This document shows, piece after piece, positions 27,070 through 34,973 of a stretch of 64,000 bases of DNA. The first letter of the stretch is position 1. Every line of letters begins with the position of its first letter. The DNA is taken from assembly GCA_009789175.1 (NCBI GenBank), contig CP046866.1:992001-1056000 (forward strand), given 5' to 3'. A program made the position numbers and the translations under genes. The stretch comes from Salinibaculum litoreum (GTDB taxonomy: Archaea; Halobacteriota; Halobacteria; Halobacteriales; Haloarculaceae). The notes beneath the pieces are model-generated. The model was not told the DNA's origin and made no database searches. It saw only the letters and a list, made by a program, of their open reading frames with translations.

Positions 27070-28183
27070 GCGTGTCTTCCTCCGTGAGCACCCGCCGTAA
27101 ATACTTGATCTGTGCTGTCGGGTCAACAGCAGTCAGTTGATGCAAATCCGTCCCAGCAATTCGGTCACCCGTACCTGCCTCAGCCGAACGCAGGTCGCTG
27201 ACGGGATGAAACCCCAGTAACCGTTGCTCGATCAACGTCACGAACAGGTACGCACTCGCCTGCCAATGACTGTCCGGTTCTTTGCCCTGCACAAGCAGCC
27301 GGCGAAGTACTCGACTCACATCCTGCCAGAACCGCACCGTCACCTCTGGGGAGTCTCCAGCCCGAATCACGGGTCGCTCATCAATCGGTTGTGCCAACTC
27401 GTCGTCGAATGTGTACTGGAGCTGTGAATGCTTGCTACGCTGGATGAGCAGCACGTGCGACCAGTCCCGGTCATCGTGCTGTTCAATCAACTCCGCCGTA
27501 TGCGGCGTCTTCCCGTAGTGTTCATCACCTGTTTTCACTTCGATCGACACCGCGATCCCCGCGTATTCGACGAGAATATCGATTCGACGATCAGACCGCT
27601 CGCCGTGAAAGACGACTTCTCGGCGGACACGTTCAGGCGCTTGATCCGGCGTTCCAAGTAACGCTGCCGGGAATGCTCCCGTGGACTGCCGCAGAAGGTG
27701 CGCGAGCCAATGTGACCAGTCCTCTTCGTCCACCGCTCGTCGTAACGGCCCGTCAAACGAACTTTGCGACCGCCAGTCAGCCGCGAGCGGATCCTCATCA
27801 AACGGACTCGCGCCATCCCCCCACGTGTCACTGACCGCTCCCAACAACCGCCGCAACTCAACTAACTCGGATTGATGATCTTCTACATAACTCGCCCAGA
27901 ACGAATCGATCTCCTCCCACGCCATTGCTTTCGACCCTCGATCAAGCTGTTGCGCGAACTGGTCCGTCTCAGGGAACTCATGATCGGCCTTGAACCCATC
28001 CCAGAGCTGATCGACACTGTCCCAGTGCTGCTGCTTCCAGGCTTCGTCAACGCGTCTCACCTGGTCGGCTGCGAGAACCATCTGCCTATCACCAGTAAAT
28101 GCGCCCCACCAGCAATCCATTTCCGACCAGTCATCACTAGATGCCGGCAGAGACATACACACCCCATCGTAGGTCTGCGACAT
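27062..28183 (-). CDS. PD-(D/E)XK nuclease superfamily protein
   Basis: A 373-residue protein. The catalytic core near residue 195 is SDRRIDILVEYAGIAVSIEVKTGDEHYGKT (D...E-x-K), followed by TAELIEQHDDRDWSHVLLIQ, as in the PDDEXK_4 group of stand-alone nucleases. The N-terminal 130 residues are helical and Trp-rich. ATG 28183 (MSQTYDGVC) is preferred over upstream starts that would run into the divergent gene. It forms a divergent set with the 28258 gene. Confidence 0.7.
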   Translation of the reverse strand: MSQTYDGVCMSLPASSDDWSEMDCWWGAFTGDRQMVLAADQVRRVDEAWKQQHWDSVDQLWDGFKADHEFPETDQFAQQLDRGSKAMAWEEIDSFWASYVEDHQSELVELRRLLGAVSDTWGDGASPFDEDPLAADWRSQSSFDGPLRRAVDEEDWSHWLAHLLRQSTGAFPAALLGTPDQAPERVRREVVFHGERSDRRIDILVEYAGIAVSIEVKTGDEHYGKTPHTAELIEQHDDRDWSHVLLIQRSKHSQLQYTFDDELAQPIDERPVIRAGDSPEVTVRFWQDVSRVLRRLLVQGKEPDSHWQASAYLFVTLIEQRLLGFHPVSDLRSAEAGTGDRIAGTDLHQLTAVDPTAQIKYLRRVLTEEDTHE

Positions 28184-28257
28184 AGAACTTACCCGGAGAA
28201 CCCTCTCGTCAATACTGCACCCAGGGTTTATTCCCCCAGTGGTGACCACCACTATTC

Positions 28258-29553
28258 GTGCCGAAGCTGAAACGTCGGAAAGACGGCGGGTACTTCATCC
28301 ACGCTGCCGGTGATAACAACCCGGTCAACACGTTCCAAGTCACAGACAGAGGTGCCGAAATCGTCAAAAGCAGCGGTAGAGCCCTCGACGAATTCTTCCC
28401 CGATCAACTCTTTTACCTCCTCCACGACCTTGACCACTTGTCCACCAAAGGAACGGAACCCACAGACCCCGCGATCGGTGACATAACCAATATCGACTGG
28501 GCCACTGACGAACTGTCGGTTGAAAGCCGCGTCCAAGTCGCGCTCCAACTCATCGAGACACACGGTGTCAGCCAACTATTCGACGGTGATGCAGCCAAAT
28601 GGGTACTCGGGCTTACCGGGAACGCCCCTGTCCTACTCGAACCACTCGTGGAAGCAATCGCAGCCGCTGCCGGGTACAGCTACGAGACGATCCACGAGTA
28701 CGACGAAATGTTCCACGACGGAGAGCATCTCCTCGACGTCGCCCTGTGTGCTTACCTGCAGTATCAGTGGCTCCGAGACACTGCAACATTCGATGGCGAA
28801 CCGCAGCACCGAAAACACCGAGTCGTACACGGATCCACCGGCACTCACATCTACATCGAAGTCCCGTCCGCGGAGCAAACCACCTACACAATCCCGAGTG
28901 ATATGCCAGAGTCAATCGACGAAGACCTCCGAGACGAACTTCGTGACGTGTGGGGGCTTGGTGTTGGCTCCGCCGGGTTCGCAGCACTCTCCTCATTCGA
29001 ATTCACCCACAGACACGACGTCGAAAACGGAGTCATCCTCCCTGCAAAGCGTCTCGCAGACTTCCCCGTCGATCTGCCGCCACGCTCAGAACTCACCGAA
29101 CAATACGAAGCGCTCCGCCTCCTGCAAAACCATGTCGAACACGTCCTCTCGTCACCAAACTCCGACGTAGAGTACGGTGACGGCTCAATATGCGACCAAT
29201 GGTACCAGCACATCCACAACCGCTTAACGAATGGCAGTGACGGCGAACAACCCCTAGGTGCTCAGCAAGGCTCTCGCGTAGACCACACTGCGCAGACCTA
29301 CAGGGACTGCTACGGCGACGGCGAGCAAATAACAGACTTCAAATTCATCACCCAGACCCAGCCAGATGAATCAGAGCAGCTTCGACTCTTCGGGTTCGGA
29401 ATCTTCGACCACGGTGAACAAGTCCACGTCCCGGTCGCACCAGAAACAGAAGCCCCGTTACCCATCTACCCACAATCAGAACACGAGCTAGCACACGCGG
29501 TTGCATTACTGGACGAATTCCCAGCCAAACCCAGCGCGGCCACACCGACCTGA
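28258..29553 (+). CDS. Hypothetical protein divergent from the nuclease pair
   Basis: A 431-residue acidic protein starting at GTG 28258 (MPKLKRRKDGGYFIHAAGD). The first 30 residues look like a small beta-rich module; the centre has HGSTGTHIYIEVPSAEQTTYTI. No family motif was identified. It is only 75 bp from the divergent nuclease start, so expression may be jointly controlled. Confidence 0.55.
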   Translation: MPKLKRRKDGGYFIHAAGDNNPVNTFQVTDRGAEIVKSSGRALDEFFPDQLFYLLHDLDHLSTKGTEPTDPAIGDITNIDWATDELSVESRVQVALQLIETHGVSQLFDGDAAKWVLGLTGNAPVLLEPLVEAIAAAAGYSYETIHEYDEMFHDGEHLLDVALCAYLQYQWLRDTATFDGEPQHRKHRVVHGSTGTHIYIEVPSAEQTTYTIPSDMPESIDEDLRDELRDVWGLGVGSAGFAALSSFEFTHRHDVENGVILPAKRLADFPVDLPPRSELTEQYEALRLLQNHVEHVLSSPNSDVEYGDGSICDQWYQHIHNRLTNGSDGEQPLGAQQGSRVDHTAQTYRDCYGDGEQITDFKFITQTQPDESEQLRLFGFGIFDHGEQVHVPVAPETEAPLPIYPQSEHELAHAVALLDEFPAKPSAATPT

Positions 29554-29666
29554 ACGATTTTGTTGAACTGCAGTATCAGACAAAAGTAGTCTGCTGTATT
29601 ATATAGCGTATACCGCTTATCTGGATTGGCTGCTCTCACTCATAATTTCTTAATCTGGCTGCGATA

Positions 29667-30824
29667 TTATATGTTCGGACGCCCAGGAGTCAAGTCAACG
29701 GCTAACAGCAGATCTACAAATTCAGGGCCTAACCCGGTTTCAAATTCCTCAAACACCGTCTCAATAGGAACATACACATCGCTTATCGGAGTGCCTCCGA
29801 TTTCCTCCGGGAGCGGTTGTTCCTGAGACTTCGGTCCAAAGAACCAGATGTCTGCCGCGTACCTATCAGAATCGTACGCTAGGAGGCGTTGCAATTTTTC
29901 TTTGACCTTATCAGTGTCCGTTTCAAAGGTAACTTGAGCGAGGATCTCGCGGGAGGCGTTCTCAACCCCGCCAAAAATATCTGCGTCAGATAAGGCACCA
30001 CCGGCAGATATCAGCTCGACGTAATTGTCGTTCTTTCGCCGGAGGTATTCACCACAGAGTGCCTCAAGTTGTCCTTCGGAAAGAGCCCAGACGCTTGATT
30101 TGTCTGTTTCAAGAATATCATATATATCATCAACTCGGTCAATATTAGCGTCTGACACTACGCTGTAATAGGCGGAATAGAGATGCTGATTTCCTTTGTT
30201 CCACCCCATAATCGTCCCGCGCTTGTTCGCTGCCCAGAGCCCAGGAAAGTCCTGATTCCAGACCCAACCAACGTCCATCTCGTTCAGCTGGAATCCTTTC
30301 AGAATTTTGTACCGGTCAGACTGTTCTTCCAGGGCACCTCCATTTTCCACAACAGCCCGGACATAATCCGAGGCTTCATCAGTTAATTCGTCCAGCCGTG
30401 GCTCGATTTGGCTCTGCGTAGCACCGATCCGAACGGAAAGTGTATCAACGATAGCGTCATCTGGGTCTACGTCAGTCCCAAACCGACAGACAAGAAGCAA
30501 CATTTCCTGGTTCTGTGCTTCGCTTCCGGTTCCCGCTGGCCCAACTGTACCGACGTATCGTCCACCAGACAAGCCGGGGTGCCCAGTATATGAAGCTGCT
30601 ATGATGCGGCCTTCACGATTGTACTTACACAAGCGGTTGATGGAGTTCTTGGGAGTGTTCTTTTCTTTGACCTCATCCCACTCTGCTGAATCAAAGCTAA
30701 CCGGATATTCTCCAAAGTGTATGGCTGCGATCTGATTCCGGTAGAGAGCGGTAATGATTGGATCCCAAGCCGCGTCTGACCAAGCGTGATTAATATACGC
30801 AGTGTCCGGGACTGTCTCGCTCAC
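29667..30824 (-). CDS. Mrr-like restriction endonuclease-fold protein
   Basis: A 385-residue protein starting at GTG 30824. The C-terminal third has the Mrr layout: SSVWALSEGQLEALCGEYLRR (helix), then DADIFGGVENASREILAQVTFETD, where Mrr proteins usually have D-I-x-G...QxK. Here the Lys is replaced by Thr (QVTF), so catalysis is doubtful. The N-terminal region (HAWSDAAWDPIITAL) is not recognised. An AT-rich promoter-like stretch at 30835-30870 separates it from the RAMP operon. Confidence 0.55.
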   Translation of the reverse strand: MSETVPDTAYINHAWSDAAWDPIITALYRNQIAAIHFGEYPVSFDSAEWDEVKEKNTPKNSINRLCKYNREGRIIAASYTGHPGLSGGRYVGTVGPAGTGSEAQNQEMLLLVCRFGTDVDPDDAIVDTLSVRIGATQSQIEPRLDELTDEASDYVRAVVENGGALEEQSDRYKILKGFQLNEMDVGWVWNQDFPGLWAANKRGTIMGWNKGNQHLYSAYYSVVSDANIDRVDDIYDILETDKSSVWALSEGQLEALCGEYLRRKNDNYVELISAGGALSDADIFGGVENASREILAQVTFETDTDKVKEKLQRLLAYDSDRYAADIWFFGPKSQEQPLPEEIGGTPISDVYVPIETVFEEFETGLGPEFVDLLLAVDLTPGRPNI

Positions 30825-30903
30825 AAGAGAGAGTAGAATGAAAATAATAAAACATTTTCTAAATTTGTCTCTGTTGGGCCTCTCAAGCTTCCTATCAAGA
30901 GGG

Positions 30904-31632
30904 CTAATCGTCAGGTTGCCCGACTGGCCCGAGCCGGGTTACCCGGCCGTTCTCGATTAATGCTTTGACCCCGTCTTTCGCTGGGAAGTCCCAGACAGTG
31001 TCTTCATCTGGTTGGCCTGGTGCCAGTGACTTGAAACGCCGGCCATCACGGGTCATAGCGATTACCCGGCGGTGGCTGCCTGCCAGGTCGAACAATCCGA
31101 GATCCCATCCGCAGGCCCGCCGAGCAATCCGCGCTTTCCCTTTTCGATACCCGAGAATCTCATCGGGCTGAAACTCAGCGAATTCTTCGACAGGGAACGC
31201 GTAGTTTTTAAACGTAATCGGGGTGCCCACATCTAACTCGCCCGCCAGTGGGTCATACTCGCCGAACTGGAACGGTCCCTCCAATTCCGGTTCGAGTGCC
31301 TCCCGAGCGTCACGCATCTGTTCACGATGCTCCCTCTGGAACACCCAGTGAACGACACACCCGAGCCGGAGCGCTTCTCGCGTCTTCGCCCGGTACGGCT
31401 GGTCACTTCCAGCGACGATTTCGATCCACCGATTTACCGGCCCGCCATGCACCAGACAATCCGGCACCCGATCAGCAACCTTCCTCTCAAATCGATACTC
31501 ACCTTCGAACCACGGCTCACGTTCATCTTTCCGCCGCCGATCTAACTCCACTTTCGCCCACAGATGCTTGACCGATTCCGATCCCGCTGTTCGAAAGCGA
31601 TCGACGTCACCCCAGATCTCGAAGCCACTCAT
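30904..31632 (-). CDS. CoiA-like PD-(D/E)XK nuclease of the RAMP operon
   Basis: A 242-residue protein, last gene of the minus-strand RAMP operon. The first half resembles the CoiA family nuclease core: VKHLWAKVELDRR, then FERKVADRVPDCLVHGG, then WIEIVAGSDQPYRAKTREALRLGCVVHWVF (D...E-I-V plus Lys). The rest (RVIAMTRDGRRFKSLAPG) is unrecognised. ATG 31632 is chosen over a TTG two codons upstream. The published array-less haloarchaeal RAMP systems carry variable nucleases in this place; this is one candidate effector. Confidence 0.6.
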   Translation of the reverse strand: MSGFEIWGDVDRFRTAGSESVKHLWAKVELDRRRKDEREPWFEGEYRFERKVADRVPDCLVHGGPVNRWIEIVAGSDQPYRAKTREALRLGCVVHWVFQREHREQMRDAREALEPELEGPFQFGEYDPLAGELDVGTPITFKNYAFPVEEFAEFQPDEILGYRKGKARIARRACGWDLGLFDLAGSHRRVIAMTRDGRRFKSLAPGQPDEDTVWDFPAKDGVKALIENGRVTRLGPVGQPDD

Positions 31633-31678
31633 ACGCAACTCACCTGCTGGTCCTGCTGCTGTCGGTTCGTGTGTCGTG

Positions 31679-32362
31679 TCATGTATCGTGAATCGTCGGT
31701 GTTAGTGATTTCAGCGAGTAATCCGATTTCGAGCAGTACCGCCGCGTCACTGCTCCCAGTTCCCCGGTCCGCAGCACGTCAACAACATTGTGCGTCACGA
31801 GGTCAGCGTACCGTGCGTCCGCGAACGCCGCGACCGCCTCAGTACTATCATCGAACGGGTCCTGGTCGTTGAGATTCCCGTCAACGAGCACCTCGTACGC
31901 CCCCGGTAACGTTGACCGGTCCTCACCGTCCACGGTCACGTTGAACCGCCGCGTCACCACCGGAAGCAGATCCGCGTACGGCATGTCACGGAACGGCCAC
32001 TCCACGCCCGTTGCCGCCAGTCGTGTCCGCAGAAACGGCAAGTCGAACCCGTCCTTCCACCGCTCGCCATTGAATGCGACCAGCAACACGTCATCACCGC
32101 TCAACCGGTCAGCAGCGAACGACCCGACCGCCCGCAGTAACGCCGCCTCCGACGCATGCACGGAGAGTTTCACATGCGTCCCACACCGCTCCGCAACAGT
32201 CGCCTCCAACTCACTGGCCGCGGCTTCACTGTTTGCCGTGTCCGCGTCCGCCTGGACAAACACCCGGCAGCCAAGCGGGACCTCAAACCCGACCACCGTC
32301 ACTTCATCCGTCGCCGCGAACCCGGTTGTCTCGATATCGAACGGTACTATCTCCAACGCCAT
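31679..32362 (-). CDS. DnaQ-like DEDD 3'-5' exonuclease of the RAMP operon
   Basis: A 227-residue RNase H-fold exonuclease. Motifs are FDIETTG at the start (Exo I, D-x-E), LLVAFNGERWKDGFDLPFLR (Exo II Asp) and DLVTHNVVDVLRT (Exo III Asp). It resembles the predicted PolB-type 3'-5' exonuclease group. It overlaps the Cas5-like gene by one base (TGATG), so it is translationally coupled and very likely a functional part of the system. Confidence 0.75.
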   Translation of the reverse strand: MALEIVPFDIETTGFAATDEVTVVGFEVPLGCRVFVQADADTANSEAAASELEATVAERCGTHVKLSVHASEAALLRAVGSFAADRLSGDDVLLVAFNGERWKDGFDLPFLRTRLAATGVEWPFRDMPYADLLPVVTRRFNVTVDGEDRSTLPGAYEVLVDGNLNDQDPFDDSTEAVAAFADARYADLVTHNVVDVLRTGELGAVTRRYCSKSDYSLKSLTPTIHDT

Positions 32363-33351
32363 CACCGATCACCTCCAGGTAGCTCTACTCGACTCTCACC
32401 AGCTGGCCGGACGCGAAACTCACCGAACCCGTACTTCGCGTGCGTCCCAACCCGTAACACGCCGTTTTGCGCCGTCGTCACCGGGTCACTCCCCGCGTAC
32501 CCGACCACCTGCCCGTGATCAACTGTCTCGACGCGATACGCGTCGCCACCGTCCACGAGCCGGGTTTCCCGTCGCCGCAACCCGTCATCACGCCGCCCAT
32601 CCGTCGCAACCGTCCCTGACACCGACCCAGCCTCGACCGTCAGCGACTCCGTACTCGCGTCCCACCACCACGGCACTGACTGGTCATCCGAACCGGGGCA
32701 TTCACTCGTCAGGACGTACGGCGACACGAGTTCAATGACGTACGCGTCCGACGCCGCGTTCCTGAGCCGTCCGTAATCGAGCGCATCGAGATCAATGACC
32801 TGCGAGTCCGCCAGCGACAGTTCACCGAACCCGTAGTTCCGCGCCCCGCCAACCCGGATCCCGTCAAGCACAGCTTCCGAGACCGGCAGGACATCGCCAG
32901 TGCCACGACCCGTGTGCAGGTAGCAGTGAATGAACCACTGCACTGACCGCTTCGCATTCCGCTGCTCCGCCGGTCGTCCGAAGAAACACGTCGGCGCGAA
33001 CGCCACCCGGTCACCGTGACGCTCCACGTCATGCGTGTTATGCGCATCTCGCGGCCGTGACTCCAACAACCATCGCTGGGCCGCGTCTCGGAACACGAAC
33101 AAATCGTCGTACGCCTCAACGTCAGGAAGCGACTGCCCGAGTTTTCCGGCGTACCCGTTCTGCGAATTCGCATCCGGGTACTCGCCGTATTCACCGGGAA
33201 CGAACACGCCGTGACTTACGTGCAACGCCCGACGCGCCCGGCCGTCAACACGCCGTGCAATCGCATTGTACAGCGCGTTCCCCGTCACGAAATACGGGTG
33301 CCCCAGGTACGAGCCGTCCATCTCGAACAACACTTGCTGAACGACAGTCAT
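32362..33351 (-). CDS. Cas5/Csm4-like RAMP protein (HRAMP)
   Basis: A 329-residue RAMP-superfamily protein starting MTVVQQVLFEMDG. Two glycine-rich loops typical of RAMPs are visible: GGARNYGFGELSL near residue 180 and GTHAKYGFGEFRVRP near the C-terminus, each following a ferredoxin-like beta-alpha pattern. Such proteins cap the guide RNA in class 1 CRISPR effector complexes. With the Cas7-like gene it identifies the locus as the array-less haloarchaeal HRAMP type. Its ATG overlaps the stop of the preceding open frame (ATGA). Confidence 0.78.
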   Translation of the reverse strand: MTVVQQVLFEMDGSYLGHPYFVTGNALYNAIARRVDGRARRALHVSHGVFVPGEYGEYPDANSQNGYAGKLGQSLPDVEAYDDLFVFRDAAQRWLLESRPRDAHNTHDVERHGDRVAFAPTCFFGRPAEQRNAKRSVQWFIHCYLHTGRGTGDVLPVSEAVLDGIRVGGARNYGFGELSLADSQVIDLDALDYGRLRNAASDAYVIELVSPYVLTSECPGSDDQSVPWWWDASTESLTVEAGSVSGTVATDGRRDDGLRRRETRLVDGGDAYRVETVDHGQVVGYAGSDPVTTAQNGVLRVGTHAKYGFGEFRVRPAGESRVELPGGDR

Positions 33352-33854
33352 GCACACACCCCTCCGTTTCCACTCCAAGTACTGCTCAACCGTGTGCCAC
33401 CACGCACACGCTGACAACCACACTCACGACACCACTGCGCTCCCACACACCCCGTTTCAAGTGTTCTCTGGCTAGGGACACACCCTGTTTCAAGTGTTCC
33501 CTGGCTAGGGACACACCCTGTTTCAAGTGTCCTCCGTACGCGCGGCCCAGCATCGGAACGGGCACGCACCCGTCGCAGCGGCCACGCAGCCTCACTCGCC
33601 CCGACGCAATTCACGGTCGAGCAACGACGTCGGGACGCCACCACGCAATTCACGGTCGAGCAACGACGTCGGGACGCCACCACGCATCCCGACGACCGTC
33701 GTCGCTCACCGCGCCCACGGTCACTCTCACTGCTACTCGCAGCGGCACGCCCACCACAGCCTGCCCCACGAGCAGCCACAGCCCGCCGTGAACGGTGCCC
33801 CACCACGAGCACCGCCTCTCTCCCACGACAACCACACCCCCAGCCCACCGGCAT
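33348..33854 (-). CDS. Open frame of uncertain status, Arg/Cys-rich with peptide repeats
   Basis: A 168-codon frame that fills the only large gap in the operon. Its ATG overlaps the upstream stop (TGATG) and its stop overlaps the Cas5-like start (ATGA), exactly like true neighbours. The product would be strongly basic and rich in Cys and Arg, quite unlike halophilic proteins, with a 13-residue repeat (CVVASRRRCSTVN, twice) and an 11-residue repeat (TLETGCVPSQG, about 2.5 copies). Both DNA repeats are multiples of three. It may be a real repeat protein, or a non-coding repeat-bearing segment that is open by chance. Confidence 0.3.
   Translation of the reverse strand: MPVGWGCGCRGREAVLVVGHRSRRAVAARGAGCGGRAAASSSESDRGRGERRRSSGCVVASRRRCSTVNCVVASRRRCSTVNCVGASEAAWPLRRVRARSDAGPRVRRTLETGCVPSQGTLETGCVPSQRTLETGCVGAQWCRECGCQRVRGGTRLSSTWSGNGGVCA
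33445..33530 (-). repeat. 33-nt tandem repeat resembling a spacerless CRISPR array
   Basis: Two full 33-nt units (33454-33486 and 33487-33519, differing at one base) with partial units on both sides. On the minus strand each unit reads GTGTGTCCCTAGCC, AGGGAACACTTGAAAC plus a 3-nt linker (AGG). CCCT-AGCC-AGGG can form a hairpin, extended by GTGT/ACAC with one bulge. The TTGAAAC end resembles the 3' end of many CRISPR repeats. There are no spacers. It lies inside the RAMP operon. Confidence 0.7.
33604..33686 (-). repeat. 39-nt perfect tandem repeat in the RAMP operon
   Basis: Two identical 39-nt units (33604-33642 and 33643-33681) and five bases of a third. Each contains CGACGTCG, a perfect palindrome, and CGCAATTCACGGTCGAGCAA. 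They are identical to each other, so the duplication is recent or under correction. Confidence 0.75.
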
Positions 33855-34696
33855 CACCTCCCACCCCCGACACCGTCACCGCTCGCATCACTTCCTGGGT
33901 CGAAGCGCCGACAATACTCCTCGACGAACTGGAGCGCCGCCGACCACGACCGGATCCGACGCAACTGCGCATCCAACACTCGCCAGCACCGCTCGCCATC
34001 CACATCGAACGGGTGTTCCGGCAGGCGCGCCCACACGTCCGCGAAGCACCGCGCTGGCCCGTCACCAAGCCGTGCCGCCGGGCGACCGTCCGGCTCGCCA
34101 GTCACGCACAGTCGCATTTCGGGAGTCGAAAGCACCGTCCGGTGCGGCGTCACCGGGCCATCTAGAGACTCGACCGCCAGGAACAACTCTTCGAACCCGA
34201 ACCCCGCGCGGTAATTATCGAGGAGCGCCGCCGCCAACAACGTGTGATACTTCAGCGACGTGTACGGGTAGAACACCGACTCGTTGAACAACGCCGCCAC
34301 GCCCGACTCCAACCACGCCGCATGCATCGCAACCGGCTCCTCGATCCGGAGTAACTCCCGCACCGCCGCCCCACGACCATCCGCACCGACCGACCCCGAC
34401 ATCACCACATCACCAGTCACCAGCGACACGCGACCCGGCGACGCATGCGCATCCAGCGTCTGCTCAGGCTCCCCGTCTGGGCGGCTCAGCAGCGCCGCAT
34501 CCCGATCCGCACCCAACGGCACCGTCTCATTCACCCGCACACCAGCAACCCGGTCACGAGCCGCCGAATGCGACCGGCCACGCAGCTTGTGAGTGTCATG
34601 CCGATACACCGCCATCATCGGAACCACATCCGTCTCAGCCTCGCTGTCACCCGACTCTCGGCCCGCGCCCGCAGTCGCCGCTGACGATTCAGTCAT
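33854..34696 (-). CDS. Uncharacterised conserved-type protein of the RAMP operon
   Basis: A 280-residue protein starting MTESSAATAGAG. After a Ser/Gly/Asp-rich N-terminus, the body includes AVYRHDTHKLRGRSHSAARD, VAMHAAWLESGVAALFNESV, FYPYTSLKYHTLLAAALLDNYRAGFGFEELF. The aromatic helical core is not recognisable. The published array-less haloarchaeal RAMP locus contains one uncharacterised conserved protein; this position fits it. It overlaps the small upstream gene by 8 nt. Confidence 0.65.
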   Translation of the reverse strand: MTESSAATAGAGRESGDSEAETDVVPMMAVYRHDTHKLRGRSHSAARDRVAGVRVNETVPLGADRDAALLSRPDGEPEQTLDAHASPGRVSLVTGDVVMSGSVGADGRGAAVRELLRIEEPVAMHAAWLESGVAALFNESVFYPYTSLKYHTLLAAALLDNYRAGFGFEELFLAVESLDGPVTPHRTVLSTPEMRLCVTGEPDGRPAARLGDGPARCFADVWARLPEHPFDVDGERCWRVLDAQLRRIRSWSAALQFVEEYCRRFDPGSDASGDGVGGGR

Positions 34697-34973
34697 CGCC
34701 ACCACACCCCTCGTGACCGTCAACATCCGCACCAACAGCCACATCGGGTTGGCTCTGGGCAGTCCGCACCCCCGACGCCACCGGGGCTAATTCATCCAAC
34801 TCATCCCGATCCGACTCCGCGTGGTCATCCTCCCTCTCCACTACTCGGTGCGTCCCGCCATCCTGCTCTTGAGCCGTCCGCAACGACGACGGCGATGTCA
34901 CCGGAGCCAGCTCATCAAGATCCTCATCCTCCACATCGTCACCAGGATCGTCAGCTTCGTCCGACCTCGTCAC
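34689..34973 (-). CDS. Small acidic protein with duplicated LDELAPV motif
   Basis: A 94-residue, highly acidic protein starting at GTG 34973, which overlaps the Cas7-like stop (GTGA). It contains two copies of a short motif: DLDELAPVTSPSSLRTAQEQ and ELDELAPVASGVRTAQSQ. Such repeated linear motifs suggest two binding sites for a partner, possibly the RAMP subunits. No family was recognised. Confidence 0.55.
   Translation of the reverse strand: MTRSDEADDPGDDVEDEDLDELAPVTSPSSLRTAQEQDGGTHRVVEREDDHAESDRDELDELAPVASGVRTAQSQPDVAVGADVDGHEGCGGDD

Noticed and set aside
33445-33686. True CRISPR array with spacers
   Set aside because: The repeat units are back to back with only a 3-nt linker (33445-33530) or none (33604-33686). 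No spacer-length unique sequence lies between units, so it is listed only as a CRISPR-like repeat.
33057-34165. Long plus-strand frames opposite the RAMP genes
   Set aside because: They are antisense shadows of GC-rich genes, rich in Arg, His, Ser and Pro, and conflict with well supported RAMP proteins.
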